A model generated the notes under the pieces. It was not told the DNA's origin, did not search any database, and saw nothing but the letters and a program-made list of their open reading frames with translations. From Adineta vaga (lineage: Eukaryota > Rotifera), in NCBI GenBank assembly GCA_021613535.1, contig CP075496.1, positions 6,014,001 to 6,078,000 of the forward strand: 64,000 nucleotides of DNA, given 5' to 3'. The position numbers and the translations under genes were made by a program. Of this stretch, positions 12,743 through 25,983 are shown piece by piece (the stretch's first letter is position 1; every line of letters begins with the position of its first letter).

Positions 12743-15732
12743 TCAAGTATTTCTATACATTTTATCAATACGATAATCAGTAAAAAATGCCCAAAGAAAT
12801 GTACTTAATGCTAAAATAATGATAGCATTTATATTACATATACGTTTCCAAAAGAGATTTTCAGACACTAATGGTGGCATTGTAGGTATAACAGCTCCTG
12901 TGTTATGATCTTCAGCTTGATGTTCAACGCCGCAAATCCAAGACAGAATAATTTTCGAATAATATTTCACATTTTTATTCGATGGATCTAAGTATGAAAG
13001 TATTTATTTTCAGTAAAATCAATGTATTATTTTATACCAGCATAAAACAATCCATATTTTCTTAAAGCAGCTGTGGATTCTGCACGTGATATGGGATGAA
13101 TTGGTGATTTTCGTCGAATGTCATTATCTTCAAAGGCTGTATCTGCTTTATGCCATCGACCTGGTTTAGTTGGAATTGGTGTTGGCTTAAGTGGATTATC
13201 CAAATCGAAGACATTTAAACCGTGTAACTAAAATACACATATGAAGATTGTTTTTTTTTCTCTACGATTAAACAATGTTAATTACACATTGTTCTGGAAT
13301 TGGTCGTGTTAGAAGACTTATGATAATAGTAACTAAACAAGTTAATACAAAAAGTAAAAGTGCAAAATTGAGAAAATGAAATTTTATCGCTTCTGGACGT
13401 TGATCTGTCACTGATAATTGACATGGTGGTATTGAATATGAAAATTCCCATATAAATCTAATTAAACCAATTACTAACCCACATATCAAACCCCAAAAAG
13501 CACCCTAAGTATGATTGTTCAAATAGTGATTTTTCTCTCGAAAGAAAGGCAATTACTTCTTCATTGATTCTTTTCCAAAGGATAGCTAATATATAAATTG
13601 CACAGATTGGTGGTGCCAAAAAACTTGTTACCGTTCTAAATAGATTCAATTGAATGGAAATCATCTTTTTTTCATAGTATTTTCTTACTGCATATATTCA
13701 AACAATTTTCCGCCTTGTGCTGCTGATAAGATAGGTATCCAAAGAATTGAAATACCAACCAATATCAATGTAAAAATTCTAACAAAAAAAGAGTTTTCTT
13801 TTGTTGCTTTTCTTTTCATTCTCAAACATGTTTACCTTCCAACAATCAATAATTCCCATTGTGGCGCTTTTGAACGAAATCGTTGCCATATATCAATGGT
13901 AAATATTGTCGCAGAAGAATTAAATATTGATGTCAATGAAGACATCAATGCTGCAATCATACAAGCAAGCATTAACCCACGTAAACCATTTGGCATTAAT
14001 TCAATAACAATCAAGGGATAGGCAATATCGGCACAAGATGCTTCATTTCCACATATTTCTTTACACGTTTGAGGAGTCGAACAACCAATTTTATCTAACA
14101 GAAAAAAATCGACAATCAATCAAATCATTTTGTTTTTATTCATATCGACAAGTATTCGTTCACCTTGAAAAAGTATACGTGCAGCCATACCAGGTATAAC
14201 CATCAAGAATAACGGTAAATATTTCAAATAACTTGCTACGATACAACCCGCTTGTGCATGTGTTAAATTTTTAGCAGCAAGTGCTCGTTGAACGATCACC
14301 TAGATAATTCGAATTATCACTAAAACAATCTTTATTCATACTCACTTGATCACTAAAATGATAATCAATAATGATTTATGCATCATGTTTGCCTCTTTCT
14401 CTCTTTTTCGATCGCTTACCTACACCAATACCAAATACTTAGAAGAGTCATACCAATTAATCCGATCCAAGGTGGCCCATTCGCTGAATCAAGTGGTCGA
14501 ATAAGACTAAAATAATCTTCTGGAGGTAAACCACAATTAGTATCATTAAATAAGGTTGTTTCAGCAACAGCGTATGGATAAAGCTCTTTAATTAATTGTA
14601 AACCACCGACTTTAATGTAACAAATAATCATTAGAATAAATGCAGATATCACCATAATAATTGTTTGAACAAAGTCTGTCCAAATAACAGCTGATAATCC
14701 ACCTGAAAGAATTCTTAAAATCGTCTAAAATAGTATTCTTCTCATCTATCTTACCACCAATCGTAAACACAGCAGCAAGAGCAACAAGAACTATGACAGA
14801 TACGTACATATTCCAACCAAGAGCTTGTTTAAGAAAAATTGCACCAGAATAAAGATCAACAGATATTTTGGTAAATATTGAAAGTATCAATGCAAGAATA
14901 GTTAGATAGAAACGTATGCGATCTCCACCAAACCTTTTCTTTAGAAATTCTGGCATCGTATAAACCTAATACAGTAAAATTATAGTTAGATGAATATCAC
15001 TGATGTATTGCGAGATAGAATAATTCACTTACGTCAGCTTTCGTATAAACAGGTAAAAATATCCAACCAAGAATTATCAATACATATCCTGCCTAAATGA
15101 AATGAAATATATAATTACTAGATTTATTTGCTTTTCAATTTTTATTATACATTTAATTCGTAACCAGCCATACCAATACCATTACTTGCACCACTCCCTA
15201 ATCAATTTTCAATAAAAATACATTTCCTTTTGAATGAATATACAATACCTGCAAGACCAATAAAATGACCACTACCAATATTACTAGCAAATAATGATGC
15301 TCCAACCTGAAATATGAATTGTGAATTTTTCGTAAAATAAAATAAGTTTCCTCTTCTTCTTCATCTTACAGGCAAGAATGTCATCGTACGACCGGCCAGA
15401 AAATAACCACCTAAACAATTTGAGTTTTATAATAAACTGAATAAATACTTTTATACTATTCGATACATACCAACACTGCCACGATTTTTGCATGAAGACT
15501 AGAATATATCAATAATCGTTTATGATCATCAAAATAAAAATCATCAAATTCATGCTATCGATTAGTGAATTTCTAATTCCGATAAACATCGATCAGTACA
15601 TGATTGATATCTTTTTCAAACATTGATACTTCTACTCACCCAAATCCCGAAACCAATAACTACTGCAAAATATGCAACTAGTACTAAAATGTCAGCCCAA
15701 TGTAACGAAAATGTAGTGATTGCATTTGCCAT
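12743..15732 (-). CDS. SLC5-family sodium/solute symporter (SGLT-like)
   Basis: Many short exons start [31 protein letters not shown] and end [10 protein letters not shown]. Hallmarks in order: [70 protein letters not shown] and [10 protein letters not shown]. After these come [76 protein letters not shown] and a last [21 protein letters not shown]. An extracellular Cys-rich loop is present ([20 protein letters not shown]). These match the SGLT/SMIT branch, which couples Na+ to sugar or inositol uptake at the plasma membrane. The Gln in EYMQTVTS appears to correspond to the sugar-contacting Gln of SGLT1, which favours a sugar or polyol substrate. The exact substrate cannot be fixed. Confidence 0.88.
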
Positions 15733-16054
15733 CGTGATACGTTGCTGAACTTAATATTTCATATGTTCTTTCGGTTTTCGTCCTGTATCTATTCTCTCTG
15801 TACTCTGAATATTTTATATCCGAAATTTTCGTTAAGCTTATCAACTAAGCAATAATACTAACAACCAATTGTAATATTTCTTGAAAAAATAAGTTACATA
15901 CTTCATCTACTTTTTTCATTCTACTTTCAAAGTCATAATTGTGTTCTTATCTTTCTACTTTTATTGTCGAATAAAGAAGAAAAACCTTTACATTATATAC
16001 AATGGAGAAAAAAAAAGAACAAAATTATACTCTGATACATATCTCTAATCAGTA
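15733..16054. other. Intergenic spacer, SLC5 upstream / YEATS4 3' flank
   Basis: About 320 AT-rich bases between the SLC5 start and the YEATS4 stop. They must hold the SLC5 promoter and the YEATS4 3' UTR. No distinct motif was recognised. Confidence 0.35.
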
Positions 16055-17048
16055 TTAATCGACTAATTCACGTTTGATATTTTCATGTGCTGAGGTATTC
16101 AATGAATTATTTGACGAACTATGATTCTCTCTTGATCGTTGTCGAGCACGTTTGATATTCTCTTGTGTAATACGAAGACGTTCAGTTAAATCTTGAATTT
16201 CATTTCGAACACGTTGACGAGCTTGTTTTATTCTTGTAATAGTATCTGTCTTTTTTGTTGCATCTAAAAGAAATATTTGACAAATTTTCTAAACTATCAC
16301 TTTATTTTTTATATATCATACATTCTTTTTCAGTTGCAAGATTTTCATCGGTGGGTGGTGCCAATGATTTTGCACAATTGAGTAGACGAACTAATAGATC
16401 TGATGGTTCTTGAAAGATCTATTAAATTTCTATCATAGAATAATCAATGTACACAAGAAAAGATGATAGCTTTACTAGTTCATCATAATTTTCATTGACT
16501 AGGGCTTTTGTACCAGCAATAACATCGGGATTTGTTGAAAATAGTTTTAAATGATGATAAAATGCTACCTAAATCATATTTATAAACATCTTCTCATTAA
16601 ATTTATCTATAAACTCTTACTGGTTTTTCATTTGGATCTGCGAAAAAGATCGTAACTTGTATTTCAAATTCTCCCCAACCACTTTCTTCAACTTCAAATG
16701 GTGCTTGTGATATAACTAAACAAATGATTCATTAATAAAATCAAAATATATCGATTCTTTACCTCTAACATGATTTGGATATGTTTCATGTAAACGAAAT
16801 TGTACTTTACTTATATAAGCTGATATATCATCATTATTAAATGATCGAACATAGATTGTCCATCTATGTGTATGTCCATCTGCATCTCGTTTCGTACCGA
16901 GATGTTTTGCAGTATTTCCATAAAGAATAGGCTTGATAATTACAACTGGTGTTCGCTAAAATAAAATGTCATTTTTAAAAAAGAAACAATTTTTTTCTTT
17001 CAATATTACAATCGGTGTTGTTATTGATTCTAAATTTATTCCTGACAT
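16055..17048 (-). CDS. YEATS4: YEATS domain protein (GAS41/YEATS4 homologue)
   Basis: A multi-exon gene of about 240 residues. The short first exon ends just after [13 protein letters not shown]. The YEATS domain follows, with [52 protein letters not shown] and [20 protein letters not shown]. Next are [13 protein letters not shown] and a C-terminal helical segment [23 protein letters not shown], the coiled coil of GAS41. The HTHRW and ESGWGEFEI motifs are those of the acyl-lysine reader pocket. Known role: histone acetyl-lysine reader shared by SRCAP/TIP60 chromatin complexes, acting with H2A.Z. A Ser/Asn-rich tail after the coiled coil makes it slightly longer than the human protein. Internal exon borders were not all pinned. 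Confidence 0.92.
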
Positions 17049-17362
17049 CTAGAAGTCATAAAAATCAAATACGGAATGTATAATAATAATAATAACTTGG
17101 TCAAATAATGCAAATGAGTATTATCAATCATGTACAAAAATAAAGAGAAAATTAATCTGTGTAGAAGTGAACATTCAAAGAAAAAGGAAAATAAACCCAG
17201 TTCAAAATATGGAAAAAAGCAAAAGAAAAAACACAACATGGTCTAGATCATAGAATGCATCAAAGCAAAAGAAAACAATACAGAATGAATACACGTATAA
17301 TGAAGAAAACAAAAGCAAGATATAGGTCACTGTGAATAAATATTTTGTCAATAGTAAGATGA
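17049..17362. other. Short spacer, YEATS4 upstream / myosin 3' UTR
   Basis: About 310 A-rich bases with no recognisable coding capacity. The ORF at 17036-17239 (-) overlaps the YEATS4 start, is Phe/Leu-rich and is read as chance. Confidence 0.35.
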
Positions 17363-20300
17363 TCATTTGCCAACCAATTCAACGTAATTCGATGGTACAA
17401 CGCCTAGAAAAAAGAGGAAATGAAAGGTTTTAGAATTGTTCCATTTAGAAGTAGAATAACATACCTAGTTTGCCATCGAATTCAGCTTTCCACCAAGTTT
17501 CATCTGAAATGAAATGACGTCATTAGAAGTGAAATTTCGTCATTGAATAAAATCTTACCACTATCATCAACTAGTATAAGTTCATTATCAGCTACAAAGG
17601 AAAGTTCATCAGCTGATCGTGCTTGAAAATCATATAAAGCACGAAGTTTCTTTTTGTTGGGTTTTGCTGCTGATGGTCGAGGTGGTTTCATTGGAGGTTT
17701 TCGAGGTGCATTATTTTGTGGTTTGAATTGTAATCCACTTGGTTTCTCAGCATTCGATTGATTAGGTCCTAAGAAGAAGAATTATTGGAATTAAAATCAA
17801 GATGACTTTTTAGATGTTTTACTAGATTGTTTGGTTAAACCACTTGAAATCATAACTGTCATCGCATTACGAGTGATTTTCATTTCATAATCGCGTGGCA
17901 TATCAACACCTTTACGTAGTTTTGTTGCATCAATTTGATTCTAGAAGGAAAAAAAAAACAAGATATATCTCACTCTATTTTCAAACGTATCAAAAGCTTC
18001 AGGTCAACACGCTCTGTATATTATATTATTTTCAAATAAGATTACAAATTATGGGATGCACTATCTTACCACTGGAGTACTCGTAGTTGCATGAGCAAAT
18101 TTGACACCACGTGTACCACCGCCGACCCAACTTTGTTTTTTAACTGTATATTCAAAACTAAAGTAGAAAAATAATCATGCCTTTCTTTGTATTCATTGAA
18201 CAAAACACTTTACCCTTGTCCAAATGTAATCAACAATGCACGATTCATTTTCTTCTGATAATTTTTTGCAATAGTCGAAACTGCTTCTGTTTTACTTGAT
18301 AATTCCAATAATGTTGCATAATCATTATTCACACAAAGCAAAAAGAAATTATCACGACATTCACTAGTTAAAAGAAACATATAAAATAAAATCGCTATGT
18401 ATCTATCAAACAGATTTACCTCATTTTAATTTCATTTATATTTTCTAATGGAATACGTCGTTTCACTTTATATTCTAATGTATATCCTTCTTGTTGTTGT
18501 TGCTGTTTGCCTTTTTGTGCAGCAGAATTATTGCCTTTCCCTCCACCGCTACCAACTTTAATCTATTCAAAATTAGAATTCTTGTAAGCGAAAATAATGT
18601 TTGCTCTTTTTTTTATCACGTACACATTCTTCATCTATGATATACAAAGCTTGATTTGTACTAATAAAATATCTTCCTTGTCGACGAAAACGTCGATCAT
18701 ATTTGTATAAATATGAACTGAAGTCTGTTTTTTCATTACGTGGAATTAATCTTTGTAGATCAGGTCGTTGATGAAGATTACAATAATCTCCAACATAATC
18801 ACGATCAAGTGAACGTGCATTTCGTTCTTTTCTTCCATATAAAATATCAGTAGCTAAGCAAAGAACAATACAACAAACATATTCGAAAGAACTTTATGTT
18901 TACCTTGTTCACGTTGTTTTTGATAAACACGAACTGCACAAAAACGTTTCATTGCTTTTTGAATAATACGTGCATAATTATCAAATTTTCGTAAACGCAT
19001 ATCTTCAAGTAAATGCAACTAAGAAAAGAAAAACAAATAGATTATATTATAAAATCAATTAAAACTTACACTTTCTGGTGATTTAATAAACACTTTTGTA
19101 TTTCCCAACTGTACTTCTCGTCTATCAAGATGCATTGCATCGACAATATGCATAACACCATCTGTCACACCTCGATTCCATTTTGGCCATGTTTCTTTTG
19201 TTAATATAGCATATCTTATAAATTAAAAATCAAATTGATTTATCGAATGAAAAATATTCATTTTACCGGCTTAAGAATTTTGCAAATTCACGACGATAAA
19301 CAAAGCCAGCTTTTCGAACTTCAATATTAGCGACAAGTCCTAAATATTTAACTTGTTCGACAACCCTAAAAATATTTCATTTCTAAATCATTTTCAATCC
19401 ATAATCAATATTCTACCTTGAATTATTCCATTCTCCGGGTGCTTGATTTTCATTCGGTTTGATACATCGAACGTCTAGAAATAAAATAAACTTATCTATT
19501 TACGAAACAATCGAATTGAACAGTTCATTTACAAAGAATAACACTAACAATGAAGTATCTAATCTTATCAACGAATCTATTCTCAATATATTCTTCTAGT
19601 TTCTCATTTCTATATCTAGAACATACAATGTGGTTGACAGGTCATTAGTTTTTCAACAAGTGCATTTGCTTGTGTACGAATCTTTGTTCCAACTGTTGTC
19701 GGTCGAGCTTTCATTGTTGCTGTTTGTTCTGGAAAAAGTCGTGCCACAAATGGTCTAGTGAAGAAATTCGATGAAAAGATTTTTCAAACAAATCTCTTCA
19801 CTTACATGCTACTCGATTGCATCATTTCAATCAAATCAATATTTAAAATATCACGATTCTTTTCACAAAATTGATCTGAATGATAAATGACTGCACCTGC
19901 ATAATGTTTTACAGTAAATGTAGGCGGAGAAACAATTAAATGTTGATTTGATAAACTACTTAATTTCTAAAAGAAAATATGTTGAATAGAAAACAAACGA
20001 ATATTTTCATCTTGAAGAAGAAAATCTTACATGTAAATAACTTTTATCGACTTTTTCAGTAGTCGCATGTGCACTTGCACATATATCATCAAGTAAATAA
20101 AACATTCCTGGTGGTTGTTTAGCTTCAAATAAATCACAAACGACAATATTATTGAAAAATGATATCGGTGTCCATTGAATATTTTCACGTTTATATTCTT
20201 CCTAAAGAAAACAATCTGTAAACACATACATATTGTAATTGAGAACAAACTTGTTCTTTTTTTAATGTTAATTCAATGAAAATTTGTTGTAATTTCTCAT

Positions 20301-22177
20301 TAACATAATTGATACAAAATTGTTCAAAACTATTTCGTTCAAAGATTTCAAAACCATAGATATCAAGAATACCAATAGATAAATCGCAACGTGCTGTTGT
20401 TTGAAATGCTGAATTGATTGCCTAAATAATCAAAGATATATAAGCAAACGAATCAATTTGAAGTTTTACTTGAATCAAATGATCAAAAATACGAGAATAT
20501 ATTGATTTTGCTAATGCATCACGTGTAAAGATTGCTTTATCAACTGTAAATGTTTGATCAACTTGTTTATTTTCTTGATGTTCTTTAAATTCTAGTCGTT
20601 TGGATATTAATTTTGTTTTTAAATATTCAATTTGAATACCAAAATAAGCACAAGGTGCTTGTAAATCTGAAATAAATTTCATAGAAATAGATTAAAAAAA
20701 TGAAATCAAACCTCGTTCGGAAAGAACAGTTGCATAATTATTTTTATCTCCGAATTGAACATTGCCGAGATGAAGTATACCAGCAAGTAAACTGAATATA
20801 TTATGTTGTATATCTTTCGAAAGACCAATTATATCCATTGCATGCTAAATAAAATCAAATCATTATTAATAATATTAATAAATCATGAACAAATCTTACC
20901 TGTGTATCATGCATTTCTTTAACATCATCAATTTTCGCTACGCGAATCGCATCTGCATGATTAATATATTGAAAACGAAGTTCATGAGATAATGAATATT
21001 GTTCTAATGAATAAGTGAAAATAATTTTATAGTACTAAATAAGATAACATACGACAAAATTCTCTATTTGACAATAATTGATAAAAGATATGAAAATTTC
21101 GCTCATTCTCAGCTTGACCCACAACACGTGACTAGAATAAAATCAAACGAATAAAAATCAATATTTTCACAAGTAAATAATCTCAAATAGGAATGGCAAA
21201 GACAACATTCGTGCAAGAAATGCAAACCTTCTCGTATCTTATCATTGCTATAAACAAATTAGTGCAAAAGATATTTTCGTGAGATAAAATTCTTTGATTT
21301 ACTTACTTTTTCCAAAAGAAAATTGGAAATAACACCACCTATAGGTTCGCCACCACGTGAAAATTGAATTTCCACATATTTACCCTATAATAAAAAAATC
21401 AAAATCAATACATCGACTTTCTCATCTCACGCTTAGTTTTCACATACAAATCGACTTGAATTATCATTTCGAATAGTTTTCGCATTACCAAAAGCTTCTA
21501 ATAACGGATTCGATTGTATAATTACATCTTTTATACGTTGAACATTTGGACCACCACCTGATACCTTTACAGAAATTTTCAAGTGTCTTGCATTGAATTT
21601 CATACAAATTCGTATCTTACTTCAGCAATATATGACATAATAAATTTTGCACTAACAGTTTTTCCTGCACCTGATTCTCCACTGATAATAACACATTGTT
21701 TTTCTGAATCAATTAACATATTACTAAACATATCTTCAGCAACAGCAAATATATGTGGAGCATTGTCCATTTGAGTCTATTGAATATGAAAATGAAGATT
21801 TCCATTTTCGACAAGATAAGAAAAACTACTTACTGCTCCTCGATACTTTTCCATATGACTTTCTTTCGTATATTCAACACTTCTATATGGATTAATCGCG
21901 ATCAATACAGGTCCGATGTAAGTCTATTCGAAAAAGATGAAAAGAAGTGTTTATGTTTGAAAAGAAATTCTTAGATTATTACATAAATATAATTGACCTC
22001 AAAACGAATTTTGAGATTGTTACTGATTTCTGCATCGGTATTTTTAGACATGAAAACCTGAATGAAAAAATGAAATAAAGTAATATGTTAATTTTCAAAT
22101 AGACTTGTATTTACCATGTCATCTATGCCAGCTCGTCGTTCTCGATCTCGACTAAAATCGTATTTAGCTCCTAACAT
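17363..22177 (-). CDS. Long-tailed class I myosin with C-terminal SH3 (MYO1E/MYO1F type)
   Basis: A large gene of about twenty exons starting [21 protein letters not shown] and ending [15 protein letters not shown]. Motor: [16 protein letters not shown]-loop [21 protein letters not shown], switch [16 protein letters not shown], the relay region [29 protein letters not shown], and an actin-binding SH1-like helix near [21 protein letters not shown]. One IQ-type neck follows ([11 protein letters not shown]). The TH1 tail holds DYVGDY and [11 protein letters not shown], a basic lipid-binding region. A Pro-rich TH2 segment ([17 protein letters not shown]) leads to an SH3 domain ([25 protein letters not shown]). 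That order defines MYO1E/F. These motors link actin to membranes in endocytosis, phagocytosis and adhesion. All catalytic loops look intact. Confidence 0.94.
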
Positions 22178-23262
22178 AATTGGTTTTTAATAGTGAAGAG
22201 AAAAGAAATGAGACATGAAGTCGATTGAATAAGAAAGGAGAAGAAGAAACAAGTCTCTAAACAAAACAATATAAGAATGAATCAGAATTTGCAAAGATTA
22301 AAACAGATTGTTATTCATTTGTCATAGCATAGTCTCGTCAACTTAGTAAATAAAACCTGACAATTCGTTCGTTCTTCCTTTTTGTTCGCTGCTTAACCTG
22401 TATGTATATAATCATGAATCATTATTAAATTGAATGAATTGAAAAAAATATTATTGGTTAAAACTACATTTCGAATAAAATCACATTTCAATAGATGACA
22501 CGAGATGTTTGCAAGGTATGCTTTTAACTTACATGATGAATCTTATTTAAATAACGTATCGAATTAATAGACACTTCTCAGTGTGAAAAATTATTCATAA
22601 ATATAATTGAAGGTAAACATTTGATTATTGATCGAACTTTGAGTTTTGATAAAAAGTATCAGTTTTGTCATTGAGAATGATGTTTATTTGTACTCAATAT
22701 TATTAATCTTCGAAGTTCAACTATTCGATTCAAATGAAAATCAAGTAGATATAAGTAGCCGCCCATTGTATTTTATTTTTCACACACAAAGAAAAAAAAC
22801 GAAATATTGCGCTCGATACAATGAAAAAAAAAACACATCCACAATTCATGAAAAGAAAAACTCCGTTGGTCATATTGAGATGTTGAGAAAATTTTTGCGA
22901 ATACAAAGTGATATCATTGGTGTTAAAAATTGGATTATTTGGTGGTGATGATGATGGCCCAAATGGAATGATTAATTCATATGCTTGCAGACACATTTGT
23001 TTTCTATGAAATCGGCACTTGTTTGAAAAACGCTGTTGATCATTAGGTAAAAATAGATAGATGTGTGTGTAGAGATATGTGTGTGTGTGATAAATAGTTA
23101 GAAAAAAGAAGAATGAAACTGAGTAGAAAAATCTTGGTGTTTTAGAGAAAAAAAAATTATGTGAAAGAAAAAAGGCCCGTAGAGTTCAATTAGAATAAAA
23201 ATAATAACAGCGACGATAAATCGACGACTCAAAATAAAACATAAAAAATAGGAGAAAATTGT
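22178..23262. other. Intergenic region upstream of the myosin gene
   Basis: Contains the probable myosin promoter and the 3' UTR of the small membrane-protein gene at 23263. Two overlapping ORFs on opposite strands (22646-22948 and 22730-22996) lack recognisable domains. A short imperfect TG/GT run lies near 23062-23090. No RNA gene is recognisable. Confidence 0.4.
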
Positions 23263-23725
23263 TTATGATGATCGTTGCAATTTATGATAGACGGCAAAGC
23301 ATAAAGCAGCTAATAAGATAGCCATATTTACGTAAAGGCCGGATACACCACTGTTAGCGTCTCTCAATGCTCGATAAATATCTCCTAAAAACCAGCAACA
23401 GAAAGGCATTATTATAAAGATATTCTTGTTCAAAGAGGAAAATCAAACTTACCGAGATAAGCTGTTACTGCGATGAATGTTGCAAAAAGACCAAGTAAAC
23501 CGAGTGTTGCTAAGCACAGTAAACACAAGAGTAAACCAGCTAAGCCTCCTAGTAGACCAGCACCACCGCGTCTTGGTGGTGGCCTAAGAAAAAGAATGTC
23601 AATGGTATAAAATTTCCATTTTATTTTGAAAAAAGAAACAAGACTTACGCGACTGGATATCGTCGACCAGGTCGTGCAGTATAACGAAATCCCGAACGTC
23701 GGACGGGCACTCGAACTCGGGGCAT
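23263..23725 (-). CDS. Small membrane protein, paralogue A of a head-to-head pair
   Basis: Three exons (23649..23725, 23453..23583, 23263..23384) encode 109 residues. The N-terminus is short and rich in Pro and Arg (MPRVRVPVRRSGFRYTARPGRRYP). A Gly-rich and hydrophobic core follows (GGAGLLGGLAGLLLCLLCLA then TLGLLGLFATFIAVTAY). A second hydrophobic segment comes near the end (YGLYVNMAILLAALCFAVYH) before KLQRSS. It probably spans the membrane twice. It shares length, exon count, core motif and C-terminal QR(S/N) with the gene at 25511..25983 (+). No named family recognised. Confidence 0.75.
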
Positions 23726-25510
23726 GTTAAGAGTTTACTAGAAAATAAAAGAAACTATTGATAATAATAACATAACATAATCAGCTTGATTGAGAACGAC
23801 TGAAAATTTATTCTCAAGGTTCGTTTTCTAGTATTCCTAAGCAGCCATTTGATTTACTCAAGATATCAATGATAGTGTTAAGCTCACTAGTGAAGAATTT
23901 TGTTAAATGCTAAGAAAATCGTGGAGAAGAAATAGGCGACAGATAGATCAATTAGAAGGAACTTTTCTGGACAATACAGACATGTATACAGAACAGTGAT
24001 CGCAACAACAGAAGAGAGAGAGAGGAAGAAAAAGATAGGTTTCGGACCAATAAAGAAAATTACTTCGTCAACCAATACAAAAAGTAAATTACAAAACTCG
24101 CTATGTATTCAAAAGAAAAAGGATGAGGTTTGCAGCTCAAGGTTGTACATAGAGACAACGAGAGAGTGAGAGAGAGAATGTGTAGGTGAAACATTGCTTT
24201 TTCTTACATTTTGTGAAAAAAAAAGGATATCGTCAATGTTTATCATACCTATTGATGTATGAATATTGCGTAGGTTGAAGAAGAGAAAAGAAGAGAAAGA
24301 AAGATAGGCAATGAAATAAAAAGAAACGGCAGGTGATCAATGAAGTGAAACGTTCCTGACTGCCTGCCTGTGCATGCTAATGATGACGGTTTTTTCTCTC
24401 GATCATGTATCAATACCTACGCATCATGAGACGAAAATATGTTGTCGATAGGCTAGTCCGTACATTCATATACTTTTTTCTCATCCTTTTTCTCTAATAA
24501 CCTTCTACCTAGGAAAAAAGATTCTCGTCTTTTCTTACTATTACTACGAGTGAAATTCAACCGTACAACGCATTCTATTCTTGTTACTAATAAGAAAATT
24601 TCATTTGATCGTTACGCGTTAAGTATTGTTACAGAAAAAGATCTTTCTCTGTAGCTATGATAGGAAAGAGAAACTATAGAAAAAAGTAAAGGACAGATAT
24701 GCATTTTCTCTCTTTTAGTGCTAACTTGTACACCATGACAAACTATATGTATGATTCAAGTGCAAAATGACAATGAAGACTGTGAAGTCATGCGTAGCGC
24801 AGCCAGCTAGGAAGAGAAAAGTAATGAAGTAATATAATATACGTTTATCGACAAAAAAAAAATTTGTGGGTAGCCTGATCATGCCGTCGGCTAAAGTCGA
24901 ATACAATGATAGGATATTTGTACATGATTATTTTTTTCTTCTTTTTTTCTTTTAGAAATATAACAAACAGAGAGAGAGAGAGAGAAAGAGAGAGGGAAAG
25001 AGAGGGAGATAAAAAACAAAAAAAAAAGTTGGATTTTTTAATAAGACAATAAGATAATAACAGATGAATTAGTAAATGATAGGAGGAGGCGACTGATCAG
25101 GAAAAATGATGACGACGATAGTAATGACGATGAAGAGAGGGACAGAGAGAGGGAGAGAGAAAGAAGAGAAAAGCAGCTAATGTATCATATTGTGGTTGAT
25201 ATCCCATTTTCCATATACTCCAAACAAGCCGTCAGCGTTTCTGTCGAAAGAAGATCCCCGTACAGGTAACTGAAACGAAAAGGCAAAAGAGAAGCAGGGA
25301 GAGAGAGAAAGAGAAAGACAGGGCGAGAAAAAAAAGAGAAGGTGAATGAGAAGGGAAGAGAGAGGAAGAAGCTTGCTTAAAATTAAGAAAAGTTAGGACT
25401 GAACACGTGTGGACAGTTTTCTCACCATACGATATGACGAAATAAAATACTAATTACTTGTCCTTGTAAGTTTATTCATTGCTCTTTCTAGATCTTTGTG
25501 AACTAAGGTA
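23726..25510. promoter_or_regulatory. 1.8-kb spacer between divergent paralogues, with GA-rich tract
   Basis: This spacer separates the start codons of the two small membrane-protein paralogues and so holds both promoters and 5' UTRs. Its proximal half is ordinary AT-rich sequence. From about 24960 to 25380 it becomes strongly purine-rich on the plus strand. The ORFs at 23887-24075 and 24721-24906 have no recognisable domain. Promoter function is inferred from position only. Confidence 0.45.
24968..25380. repeat. GA-rich purine tract with several (GA)n runs
   Basis: Repeated AG/GA dinucleotide blocks occur at about 24968-25010, 25136-25172 and 25286-25375, separated by short mixed sequence. 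The plus strand is overwhelmingly purine across each block. In animals such tracts can recruit GAGA-type factors or form triplex DNA; neither is shown here. Confidence 0.75.
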
Positions 25511-25983
25511 ATGGACGCTGCTCGACGACCACTTCCTCCTCCTCGACCATATGGTGCTCGGTAAGTTATTTAACAAATGAATACTTTTACAAGGAATATC
25601 TATAATGAAAACATTCTAGAACTGCCATACCAAGACCAGTCTATGGAGCTAGACCTGGAATAGCACCTGCAGCTGGTGGTGCTGCTCTTGGTGGTGCTCT
25701 CGGAGCAATTGGCGGTACACTCGGTTGTCTTCTTTGTTTAGCAGCAATTGGTGCATTAGGCTTATTTTCATGTGTCGTAGCCATCACAGCCTATACAAGT
25801 AAGTTTTTGAATATTCTTTCTTTCTTTCTTTAATCCATTTCATTACTATCTTTAGAACAATTTCTCGACGAATTCAAGAGAGTAGAAGGAGTTAGCGGTG
25901 CATTTGTTCAAGCTCAAATTGGTTTTGTTCTTTTATTCACGTCATTGTTTTATACATTGATTTCTCGCATGCAACGCAACTAA
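25511..25983 (+). CDS. Small membrane protein, paralogue B of a head-to-head pair
   Basis: Three exons (25511..25560, 25620..25798, 25856..25983) encode 118 residues. The start is MDAARRPLPPPRPYGARTAI, followed by Pro/Ala/Gly-rich sequence. A Gly-rich hydrophobic core reads LGGALGAIGGTLGCLLCLAA and then IGALGLFSCVVAITAYT. A last hydrophobic segment FVQAQIGFVLLFTSLFYTLI precedes RMQRN. The core LLCLAxxGxLGLF..xxAxTAY, the Pro/Arg-rich head and the QR-type end match the divergent gene at 23263. Two TM segments are predicted by eye. The function is unknown. Confidence 0.78.

Noticed and set aside
22646-22996. Overlapping ORFs on both strands (100 and 88 residues)
   Set aside because: They overlap each other, show no domain or signal, and lie in promoter/UTR sequence of flanking genes.
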